Source: Sinohyriopsis cumingii
Lineage: Eukaryota; Mollusca; Bivalvia; Unionida; Unionidae
DNA length: 64,000 nt
Direction of reading: 5' to 3'
NCBI GenBank assembly: GCA_028554795.2
Contig: CM068842.1
Span: forward strand, 48,009,574 to 48,073,573
The position numbers and the translations under genes are program-made. Below, piece by piece: positions 41,401 to 53,400 of this stretch; position 1 is the first letter of the stretch, and every line of letters begins with the position of its first letter. The notes below the pieces were generated by a model. That model was not told the origin of the DNA and searched no databases. It saw nothing but the letters and a program-made list of their open reading frames with translations.

Positions 41401-44400
41401 TGTTTCCTGGACCAAACGACTTATCTGTTCAGAGGTGGACTGTTGTACCCTGTCAACATTATTTTCCTCCATTGCCGCTGATGTTACTGTGGCTGACGGT
41501 TGCAAATGACGAACTTTAGGTGGAGGGGGGGTCCCAACGTCACCCACCTCCCTTTTGCTGCCTTCTGGACTACATCAGCCCACATTTGCTCTGTCCAAGT
41601 ATTACACACACTGCACGGTATAGATGATGTACACTTGGTACATACAATACAAGAGTCATGGTTCTCTTCTTTTGCTTTGAACTTTTTGCATTTCATGCAT
41701 TTGGTTGACATTTCTACTGAAACGACACAAGAAAAGAAAACAAAGCACAAATTAGCAATTCAGCATGTTATTAATTTGCTAATACCACAACCGTTACTAA
41801 CGGAGTAAGCGAAATTAGTCAGTGTCGCGTTAACTCTTAATTGACAACACGAAATCAGCTATAGCGTGTGTAACATGGTCTTCAGTAGACGAAATCCGTA
41901 AGGGTGACAAAGTCACTCAATTTTGAAACAATTGTTAAAATAATGTATACAACCTGTAGAAGAATGATTGTCCAACGCAATAAATCCAAATTTAACTTCG
42001 GATGGTCCAATTTAACGCTAAGATGGCTTGGATTGTTTGGAGGTATAATGTACGTGTTATCAGTACAAGCGAAACTTAAAAACTAGTGACATCTGGCGGT
42101 GGCAAGGGGAGGTAAGGGGCAAGAGTTATTGCCCTTTGGTCTATATGAGATAGAAAAGACGAATTTTTGTCTTTTAGTAGGGCTGGATTCGAGAGGTAGC
42201 AGGCTTATATCCCTAACGTTAATGTGATCGGGGAATGTATTTGAAGGAGAAACATTTACATTTTTATTTTTACACCGTAATATGCTATTTGTCTTGTGAA
42301 ACATTTTCAGTTTTATACTTTAATATCTTACTTGTCTTATGAAACATTTTGAGTTTGATTAATACACTTTAATATGTTATATATCTTGTGAGAGATTTTC
42401 ATTTTTATTGTTGTCTTTTGAAAGATTTTTTAAAATTTACTTTAAAACATCACTTCTTCTGTTGAATAATTGTCACCTTTATTTTTTAATTTTTTCCTGT
42501 TTATTTTTCTACTTAAATCTATTACCTACCTAATTCAATACTTAAATTATTACATCATCACAAACACCTGTATAACAGTGTTTGCCACACACACTAAATT
42601 GCACCATGCATCATTAATATAAAGATAAATAAAGGTCCTCAAAACATACCATATTGTTCCTTGTCTTATATCCCTCAGGACTGTTGTATCTAATTTAAAT
42701 TAATAACTTTTATGCCAGCATCCATCCACCAAAAACAATACAGCATGTAACCTATCACTGAGATGTTGATTTCCAATAATAAATGATGCAGCTCAGTTAA
42801 TCTTCTTGTACACAGAGTGCCTCATTTTTATGATAAAACCTTGCTTGCAATAAACTTTTCAAAAACTTTTTCTCAAAATATTTTAACGGAAACTATGTGG
42901 AAATTATTAACATGAAATACAATTAACTTACCTATATCTGACATTCCTTGTGACAGATCAGCAACAGGAGATTCAACTGTTGCTGCTATCAAATCCTGTG
43001 GAAATGGTTGAATTGTATCCCCTGTCATTGAGAACTCCACTACATACCTAATGCACTGTTGTTCTGGACTGAAAACAGCATATTCATTGTCCTGAAAGCA
43101 AAGATTAAATGCCTAGTCTCGTGATTATGTAGATAAATTAAATTTAACACTTCTTCCATCAATTTTAAAAAAGAAATCAGTAATGATGGCTAAAATAAAG
43201 ATCCCCAAACCAGAAATTAACCAATATATGGAGACTATTTCTGTGAGAAAAAGGAACCTAAAAATTTAAAAGTTTAACTTTACAGAATTTGATATAAGAA
43301 AAAAAACCATACCTGAAAATTTGTGGCTCAAAATAATGTTATAATAGCAATACCTGTAGTCAGAAAAAAATGCACAAGATTTTAACCAAAGCTGAAAGTT
43401 TTGCAAATATTTGGTCCTCAATAACTTTTTATTGGAGTTAAGGTAGAATCAAGAGAATTTAAGGATTATATAATTATTTCCACCAGTACATACATGCCAA
43501 ATTTCTGAGATAATGGAAGACTTTGGGAATGCTTGCTTTTGTTTTTAGTTTTCAGTGAAAGTTTCATTTTTTGCCTGGCCATTTTATGACTATTGAGCCA
43601 AATCATTAAAGTTCTGGTTAAATTCTAAGGTCTAGTGTAATTTTTGTTTAGATTTAAGTTAGGGTGAAAAACTGATATATTTTGTATGGTACCGCCATGA
43701 TGTGCTAATTTTGCACTACTGTTATGGGTTCAACCCCTACTACAGCACCTGCATGAATAAGATCTTGTACAACCAAAGTCATTGATTTCCTTATTATTCT
43801 CTGGTTTCCTACACATAATAAACCAATTACTATCATTCCAGAATGTAGCATTAAACACCCCCAGATCAAGGGAAGATAATGCCTTCACAGTAACACCATG
43901 TTTATACATTACAGTCTTCTTCTGAAACCAACTACAAAAATCAATTATACTGAGTATTGAGAATTGCCCTTATGACCACTTCAGTAAAAAGTACATTCTG
44001 AAGAAAACATTATGTTGTGTGGCATTATTTGTTTAGGGTAAATTATATTTACATACATGCAGACTTGACATTTGTTTTAACATAATGCAACTGTCACTTG
44101 TAATCAGTCTCAAGAATCATGCTTTCTCTAAAATGTGCAATAGTTGGACAGGTGTGCAGTGAGGGCTGCTCTGAGTTGTGAATTTAACATTTAACAAAGG
44201 CAGTCCAGGTTTTTACACTCAATTCATACTTATGATAGCAATATCAACATCTGAGCTATAAAAGGTATGGGGTACAAATTTTTAAAATGTTGCATAAAAG
44301 GAACAATGTAAAGTATATTAGCTTCCAAAATTTCTAACACAAGTTATTGTACTTGTTTGTCACTTACTAACCTCAAACTGACTGTAGGCTTCTGAAGTGC

Positions 44401-47400
44401 TTTTCACACCATGCAGACTGTCAAATCCATCTGGTGGAGCTGTGATAGAATGATCAGTGTGTCTCATTTCATGGACATTTCCAAGGGCTACATCACAAAG
44501 CAGTAGGAACCGGGTGCCACACACCTTTCCTGGTGAGGAATACTTCACACATGTACTGCAAGAGGACAAAAGTATCAATACACATTATTAGATAAACATT
44601 AACATCATGTATAAAATTAATCTCATGTTTTAAATCCACTCAACCAGTCATTTAAAATTAATCTCATGCTGTTAATCCACTCGTACCAGTCATTAAAAAT
44701 TAATCTCATGTTTCTAATGCTCAACCACTCACATTCAAAATATAGAATAAAACAGATTTGTAAAATATATGTACATTGTTAATATCTTGAATATTTGACA
44801 AGTTAGATCAATAGCATTATTACATGATAGTTAAAAAAAGAGGTCAGAATTATGACACAAGTCTGTATAAAGAAATTACACACACTTTTCAAAATTGTGC
44901 ATACCAATTTTACTGTGAGAGTTACGGGTTAGATGAACAATTTCAATCAAATTATGAGATATTTTTGACTAATTCCTGTGTATATGTAGCGTGCTAAGGC
45001 CATGACACAAAGCCATGTGAGATACTCCTATTACACTCAAAATTTATATCTGAAATTTTTGAGAAATTCAAGCACTGTACAAGCTGATTTATTGTTATTG
45101 TTCAATTAGACCAACCCTGTACCTCGATATTTTCTTACCTACATTTGTTTTTATGAGACAGCCAAACCTCTATTATAAAATTATTTTATTCATTTGACTC
45201 AACACCAAGTCTCCTAAATGTTTCTAACATGCACAAAGACAGACTCAGCTATGGGAACTCTAAATTATCAGAGTCATTTCCATTTTAAGTTCAGCCATGA
45301 AAATCATAAAAATCTTGAGTTTGGGATTTGTCTTTCACCAATCGTAAAAATGACATTTTAAAAGTTTATACCTGATTCCCACTGTATGGAGATTGACACT
45401 AAATTCTGCCAATCATCAATTCCTACTGAAGCAAATGTGCAAGCAATCTCTTCCATGGAGAGAAGGTCTATCCATATGATGATTAGGTAAATATTATCAA
45501 GAAAACAAACTTAACTCTATAAATTAGTTTCTTCTTCAAATATGTTACTCTATCATAAGATACTAGGAGAAAAGGTATGATAGGGGAGTTATAGCCCCTT
45601 ATCCTGAAGCTGGCCCTGAATCCAGTCTCCTAACCTACATGAAGCAGATGCAAGTCATGTGAGATAAAGACTACAGCTAGCACATGGCTTATGCATGAAA
45701 CAGTTTGAAGATAATATTTACACTCTCACAAACCTGCATAAATAGAATGACCAACATCATTACCTGAGATCAACCTGAGAGGGTATACCATTGCAATGCT
45801 GATATATGTACAATCAGGTCAAACAGTCCTTTTGGGGGATGAAATGCATCTGAGGTAAAAGTTAGAGAATGTAATTTTTGACCTCCAACCCATGGTTTGG
45901 ATGATGCCACTTAGGAAGTGGATACCCTAACCCCATGTACCAAGCTGCATAAGAACTTCATTTGGTCTTTGAGCTAGTTTCTCGTACACTGGGCAGATAA
46001 CCAATGTATCAAGGATGTAGTTGCTTGGTGTTGGGTGCAAAAGTCTGATCCTGTATATTTCAAGAAATCATAAACACAGCCATTACTACAATGTGCCTGT
46101 GTTACCGGTATATCGACTACTGCTACAAACTGGTCAATATACCAAGTCACTACCCGCCCCTTAGGTAGTGTTGTGAAGATCTGTTCTGTATGCACTGACA
46201 AGGGTGATCACACGATGGCACTTAAATATTGTTTTGCATGGGTCACAGAGATCAAATTTAATAATTTGAGACTTCCTACCCAAGTAATTTTTAGCATTAG
46301 ATGGGTGGTGAGGCTAACACCAAAAACCTAATCTGGATCACTGCCCAAACAGGTTAAGAGCCACTGTTCTACACCAATAACCTCAGATGCTATGTTTCAC
46401 ACTGATGATCACATGTTCACATGTTATGTTCTACTTTACATTCATCATCTCACATACTATGTACATATCAAATTCAGTAATTTTTTTACTTGCTTTGCCA
46501 TTTGATATTTTTAAAAGGCCTAAAATGAGGACCAAAACTCCAGCTAGATTCGGTCATTTAATCAAAAAAGATCTAAAACAATACACTAATATCAGTAACA
46601 AAATTAATCTGAAGATAAGATTAGGCATTACAAAAATTTTCAGCATGTATCTTCATTCATCTATCAATTCATCTATATCCAACTCTCTAGCTACATTCCT
46701 CTCCTTTCCCTCTCCCTCTCCCTCTAGGCTGTTCAATTTAAACACTCTTTGACCCAGGGAAGGTAGAATTTTAACACTATATGGAAGGAAATTATGATCT
46801 GAATATTACAAGAGTTCATACAAAAATGATCCAGAATTCTAAACTGCAATGTTCTGTGACTTCCGCGAGTCCCAAGTAAGCTTTGCTAGAACATTCTTCA
46901 ACACAAATAAATTTCTTATGCATACAAATTAACACACATAAACACATAAACAATCATAGATGAACTATTTATATGTACAACTGCCACAATGTTTACTGTT
47001 CTCATTTTCTGACTGCTAATAAATCATGATTACTTGCACAATATCTGCTTTTCAAAATGATAGGCAAATTTGGTATTTTTCATATCATCTTCATACTGTT
47101 TGACTCACCTTGCTGCATCAGAGAAGTAAATTCCACATCCAAGATTTCCTGCATCTGTTCGGTTTACACCAAATTTATCCACCACTGTCTTGGGCAATAG
47201 AAGCCCCCTAAATGGAGGGAAGAATTCTCTGATAAGAATTATGATATGTATAAGGCTATGTCACTCCATTATGACCTAAAAACTAAAGCACAATAAGTAC
47301 AACACTGTGTCCTTCTTTAATGTTTTAAACATTAGTCACTAAGATGAATGCACACATCAAATCAGATTACTGTCATGAGTCATTTTTGAAATAATGGACA

Positions 47401-50400
47401 AAATGCAAATATTAAATGAAATTACTGAACAGAAACCTAATGAGCTCTCTTGACAGACCAACAGCTCACTTACCAATCTAAAATACTAAATTGGGTAAAA
47501 ACTTAGGCTCTTTAAAAGAGGTAAGAACCATCAAGAAAATTTAATAGGCTGAGCAACTTTTCAAGCTGAAATTTGGGCAAAACAACTGCCATTTCTGAAT
47601 GGTCATACATTGAGCTTATATAAATAGGAGTACCACAAATGGCACACAATACCATGGCAATACATGGTTATTCGATTGAATATATTTCCTGCAGTATACT
47701 TTAAGTACACATGATATGACATGGTTCGAACAGTACTCCTTGGCCAATCTTGACCCACTTGGAATTTTTGTCCCTGTCATAAAATATTCCAAGAACTGAA
47801 CTGTTCAGGGTTTCCAAAACCAGTCAATGTATACATGAACATGAATGTGGCTTTTATTGCAGTTTAAGAGGATCATTAATCATTATTTTTTGTCAATTCT
47901 TTTCTTAAAGTATGCATCATGAGTTTCACATTGATTGTGGCATCACTAGGAAAAAGATGTTGACAATAATTGTTTATAGCACACATTATTCAACATTAAA
48001 TATCTGGCTGATTTACTAATAATGATGATACAACTAATGCATTTACTTTTAAGCAGAATGTTTGTTAACAGAACCTTTGATTAGTAACATTTTATTTTAA
48101 AGAAATATTATTTCAAGTTTGTAAGCCACTGTATGGTTTCTGTGTTATTGTTGATCCTAGAAAAGTATCTAATGCACATGTACAGACAGTACTTCCAGTT
48201 CCATCATTGATTTTTTTAAAATCATATACATATACATAACAGGAGGAATCACTATACTAAAAAACTAGGAACATTTTACTAAACTGTCAGATATATTAAA
48301 GAAAGATATGTCTTACAAACTGAATCCTATTAAGGTAAGAGGTGAAAGACATACAATGTGACTCAGCTATAACATGGTGGTTGGGGTCCATAGAACCAGA
48401 CCATGTTATAGACCGAACCATGTTATAACCAACCAAGTATTTTACTGAAACTGTCAGATATATTCAACAAGATATGTCTTACAAACTGAATCCAATCAAG
48501 GTATAAGGTAAAAGACATACAGCAAATGAAGCAACTGCAAGCTGTGTGAGGTACAGCTTGCACATCATAACAGCTGTCACTTACTCAGTAAGTCTAATGG
48601 GTAGATGGGGAAAAGTTTTGAGCTCAAAATTGTTTCAGTAAACTGATATTGTTTTGGTTATTGTAAACAATGTACATGTTTGCACATCTTGGTCAACACT
48701 ACAGCCTCAGATATTCATTGAAGTACTTAAGTTCTTGTCCACAATGAAATGCAAAAGCCAAATCTGTTTTTAGTAACTCAAGACTCAAACCACTTCATTT
48801 AAAACAGAATGAAGACTTAATGAGAATCGACCATTAATACTCTTGAGAAAATGAATTAAATATGGCTCAGGTGAATTCATTTTTCACTTTGGTAATGACT
48901 TTTATAAACTTAAAATGAAATGATAGAAGTATCTGATGTTCCCTTTTTTCCCCAAACATATGTAATCACACTATAACAGATAATTAGAGTAGCTCCAAAA
49001 GATTATAAGTTAAAACAAACATGTGTAAATTTTCCACTAATTAATTCTAAATGTCTAGGTCATGGAATAAGTTATAAATATTGTAACAACTATTTAATAA
49101 ATCTTGATTATTCTTTATCTTCTTTTTTTCTCTCTTCATCAAAAGCTGCTCTTGTTAAATTAATTTTTGTTTCCTCCAACTCCTAACATGCAGAGAAAAA
49201 CCAAAGTAGAAAGATGCCCTGAAATATTTTGCCTTTTCAAGAAGAATTAAAAAATGACTGATAAACAAATATTTCATTTGAACTTTCCCTGATCTTCATT
49301 TACTGGTGTAGTTTGATTACGAATTTAAAACTTATTGCTGTAAATGCTGTAGAACATACATCCATGCATACACACACTTGTTAACTCATTGCTAGTAATT
49401 TCCACATGAGCAACAAGTTTTGACATCATTTTTCCACCTAGCTGATGCCATGTGATACAGGTGATTTTCTCCAAGTACAACTTCTGTGAAGCAAACTTCC
49501 ATATCAACTGATGCTGATAATAACCACAGATTGTTACTTTCTTTACACCACTGTTTGAAATCTTGTTCTTGTTGCTTTGGGGTTTAATGCCATTTCTCAG
49601 CACAAGGCAGTACATGGAGGAAGAACTCAGGAAAACCCCAGTAAGAAACACTGACCACCAGGAACCTACTGGCAAACTTTTTCACATACCGACCTTGGCT
49701 GAGCCAGACACTCAAACCCACATGGACAGAGATAAGACGGCAGTGATCAGTAAAAGTAAGTACTTTAAACTACTCGGCCCCAGTACCTCTGAAATGCTGC
49801 AAGCATTTATTTACATGAAGTCTGATAATGAAAATAGTTTTGTAGTGGGTGAGAAAGATAGTTTTCCCCATGTCTATCAAAAGAATAGGAAAATTCAACC
49901 TGTAGGGATTAAGATTTGTGCCAGGGACTTTATAATAGCACATTTAGTTTTATTTTCCTATTCTCTTCACATACATAAGAAAGATTATATTAATCCCTTT
50001 CAGCCTCATCCATGTTCAAATCTTACACTACATTTCCATTCAACCACATACCTGGACAGAATTCCCAGGAAGTTGTGGGCAGCAGATGAGTGCATCAATG
50101 TTTGGGTGTTTTTTGGGTCAGCTTGGAAGTTGATCTCTTCTTGCATTCTTCTAATAGAGAATACATGTCTGATGTGTATGCTGAAACACACAAAACATTT
50201 CTAATACAAAATACATGTCTGATGTATACGCTGAAACACAAAAAAGTTCTAATACAGAATACATGTCTGATGTGTATGCTGAAACACACAAAACATTTCT
50301 AATACAGCATACATGTCTGACATGTATGCTGAAACACACAAAATATTTCTGATACAGAAAACATGTCAAATATGTATGCTGAAACACACAAAATATTTCT

Positions 50401-53400
50401 AATATTGATTACACATCTTATGTGTAAGCTGCCACACCAAAAACATTTCTAATACAGAATACATGTCTGATGTGTATGCTGAAACACACAAAACATTTAT
50501 AATACAGAATACGTCTGATGTGTATGCTGAAACACACAAAATATTTCTGATACAGAAAACACCAAAATCATTTCTAACACAGAATACATGCTGCATGTGT
50601 ATGCTGAAACACACAAAATGTTCTGTCTTTAAGATACTAAGGTGCAAATGAACTCTATCAAGTGAGTAATTCTGACAAAAATGGTGTAAAGTGATCTCAC
50701 AATTGCTGAATAACTCTACATTAGTTTTATTAAAACCAGAGGCTCTGATCTTGACCATTGAAGTGATTGCTCCATTGATGGTGTATTACATATTTAGCTA
50801 TTGTCCACAATGCAGCTATCACTTCATTCCATTGTTAGTCCGACTTAATGACATTAATAAGATAACCCAAGTTCTCCGGACCTCCGGATGCTGCACATGA
50901 TAAATAATAAATAATAATTTTATTCAAGATCAATTTCAAAATTTTCTGAATTTGTTAAAACATTCACTTTATTATATACTTAAGAGTGAACAACTGAAAA
51001 ATTCCTGTGTTCAGAATTCCATAGATGTCAACAGATGTTGGAACACTGAACCAAGTTGTTGATGGAACAGGAGATGGACATAGTCCTGGTGTCATCATTA
51101 GGTCCAGTAAGGATGATGGAATTTGTCAACATAATTCATCATCTCAACATGAACAGCTGAGTTTGCAAGGTTGGAGCTGGGGCTGTCACCATTGGGATGT
51201 CCTTATGCACTTACTGGCTGGTAAGCCCCCCCCCCCTTGTGATATTCATCCCTCAGGAAATTATTGACAGAGGTGTCATCTGTAGTGATGCTAATGGCAT
51301 CCTCATCTTTGATAGTGTGTTTCTTTTCTTTCACTTTCTGTTAACATAGTGTGCCAACTGAATGAGGTCCACCAACTCTTATTCACTGAATGGATATTTG
51401 ACATGTATTCTGCGAGTGGCAATCCGTAAACAGAAACTGAAAATATTTACTAAGGTGTAGTTGGACACGCATCCTGCTTAAAGAAATCATCTGGTGAACC
51501 ATTCTAAGCCAATATACTATGTTGTCAAAAATTACCTGTAAAACAAGGGCCCATTACGCTACGACCTATACAGGTAAAGTCATTGAAGCATCACTTTATA
51601 ACTATGAAGTGGATGCTAAGACTGTAAACTATTCAAAACAACCTTTTTAGAAGCTGTTGTTGTTGTTTTTGTTGTTTTGGGGCTTAACGCCATTTTTCAG
51701 CACACGATAGGCTATACATGGCGGCCAGTATTAATGGTGGAGGAAGAACCCGGGAAAACCCCGGAAAGAACCACCGACCCACGAGAAGCTACTGGCAAGC
51801 TTTCTCACATACCCACATTGGCTGAATCCTAGACTTGAACCGCCGCAGACAGAGGTGAGATGGCAGTGATCCGTAACGGAGAGCGCTTTAGACCACTCAG
51901 CCACTCGGGGCCCCCTTTTCAGAAGCAACACGGAACTAAAAAAAGAGCATATATTTGGAAACACCAAAAACACACTCTGCAATTCTGATAGGGAGCAACA
52001 TCTCTGTTTAAATGGGAATCCAGGCATTTTTAAACAATATCTGTAGAAATCTTACCTGTATGTGTTTGAACATAAGCAAAATTTATACAAAGACATTTGT
52101 GCAATGTTGTTTAAAATTACTGAGGTGGACCTTGCAAAACAACTATTTTTTTCAATAAAAAAAAAATTACCCGCACAACTTAATAAGTCGTGTTGAGTGC
52201 ATAGTACTGAATGCACATACCAGTGACCTGAGCAGGTAACTACAAAAGGGCACCTATATATTTACAAGAGTAGTAATTCTACAATAGATGGAAAAACTTC
52301 ATCTCAGATGGAAAAGAACAAGAAATAGTTTGAACTATAGATGAAGTATACTTCCCAGAACTAAGAAACTCCTCCAACTTGCCCTATAGTTGAATACCCA
52401 AAACTCTTGTTTGGTCGGCAAGGTCTCTCATAAAAGAGCATGCTACTTTGCACAAGTTGGGGTATACACAGGATTTTTTTGTGCTTATTTCTATTTTAAG
52501 AGGAGACCATTCTGTCTCACTGCTACACATGTGGTAAGAGAACATATAGCTCCCATTGTCAAAATGTTGTGCACTGGAGGGCTGGATTTGGAGGGTAGTG
52601 GTAGTACTCCCGAGACATTATGATCAGATAATGTATTTGAAGAAACTGATAGATGACCTTGCTCCATGCAGAGTCACAATTTTCTTGTTAAACATAAACA
52701 TTGTTGGAAAATGTTTTAACAGACTGGAAAAAACTATCCTTGTATTACTTAAAATATGTTAGTACAGCATTCCCTCACTTTACGGACATCCATTATAACA
52801 GTTCTTGTTATACAACAAGTATCATCACAGATTAGTGAATAGTGTTTGTACAAATTTCATACTACTAAAATTTTCTCATATGTGTTTCCATGTACATTTA
52901 TCCATTGCAAATTTCCAATAATTAATGCTTGTACACCTATTCATTTGAACGATACAGCAAAAATAATTAACAAAGAACACATACTTTCAGCGTGCATATA
53001 ACCTTTACTTCAGATTTTCTGAATATTGAAAGAAACGTGTGAAAACTATTATACTAAGCACAGTGGGCCTGCAATTGTCATGAGTCACATTCATAAAAAA
53101 AATTAAACTGAATGCATGTACAATTTCATACCCTTTCAATTTCCAGCTAATAAAGTGGATATTATTTACTGGTCAACTGACTGCATCTAATAACACTGCC
53201 AAGCAAACAAAACATGTTGGCGGCTTTCATTTTTTTTATGTTTATTAAATTGTGAGAATCTTTTATCAACTACTGCATTGTCTGCTGCTTGGTTGTGTAT
53301 GCAGATAAAGAAGAAACACATGTTGGCTATTGTTTGAGCAACAACTGTATACATAATTAATTGAAGACAATCACAAAGATGACTTATTGGCTTTACTCAT

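Larger units (their letters stand above)
36213..42252 (-). mobile_element. DIRS-like tyrosine-recombinase retrotransposon, full length, 6.04 kb
   Basis: On the minus strand the order is gag, reverse transcriptase plus RNase H, then tyrosine recombinase, as in DIRS elements. Inverted terminal repeats of about 165 bp (36255-36415 and 42075-42232) agree at roughly 96% by eye. An internal complementary region at 36486-36548 is the reverse complement of the extreme left end (36213-36254) joined to that of the extreme right end (42232-42252). DIRS elements use this arrangement for circularisation. No LTRs and no DDE integrase are present. It is more GC-rich than its surroundings. It sits inside a roughly 50-bp minisatellite in a PARP4 intron, and the array resumes on both sides. 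All coding parts carry frame breaks, so this copy is dead, but the high ITR identity suggests it is not very old. Confidence 0.93.

Noticed and set aside
38309..41519. Plus-strand frames within the DIRS element
   Set aside because: Shadows of the minus-strand retrotransposon genes.
36213..42252. LTR retrotransposon or retrovirus-like copy
   Set aside because: Terminal repeats are inverted, integrase is a tyrosine recombinase, and there is no protease or envelope; it is DIRS-like.
43884..44360. Possible extra PARP4 exon
   Set aside because: No conserved stretch or splice pair; the neighbouring exons already join in phase.
49563..50204. 213-codon plus-strand frame
   Set aside because: It runs antisense through a SINE, intron, a PARP4 exon and a tandem array; no domain.
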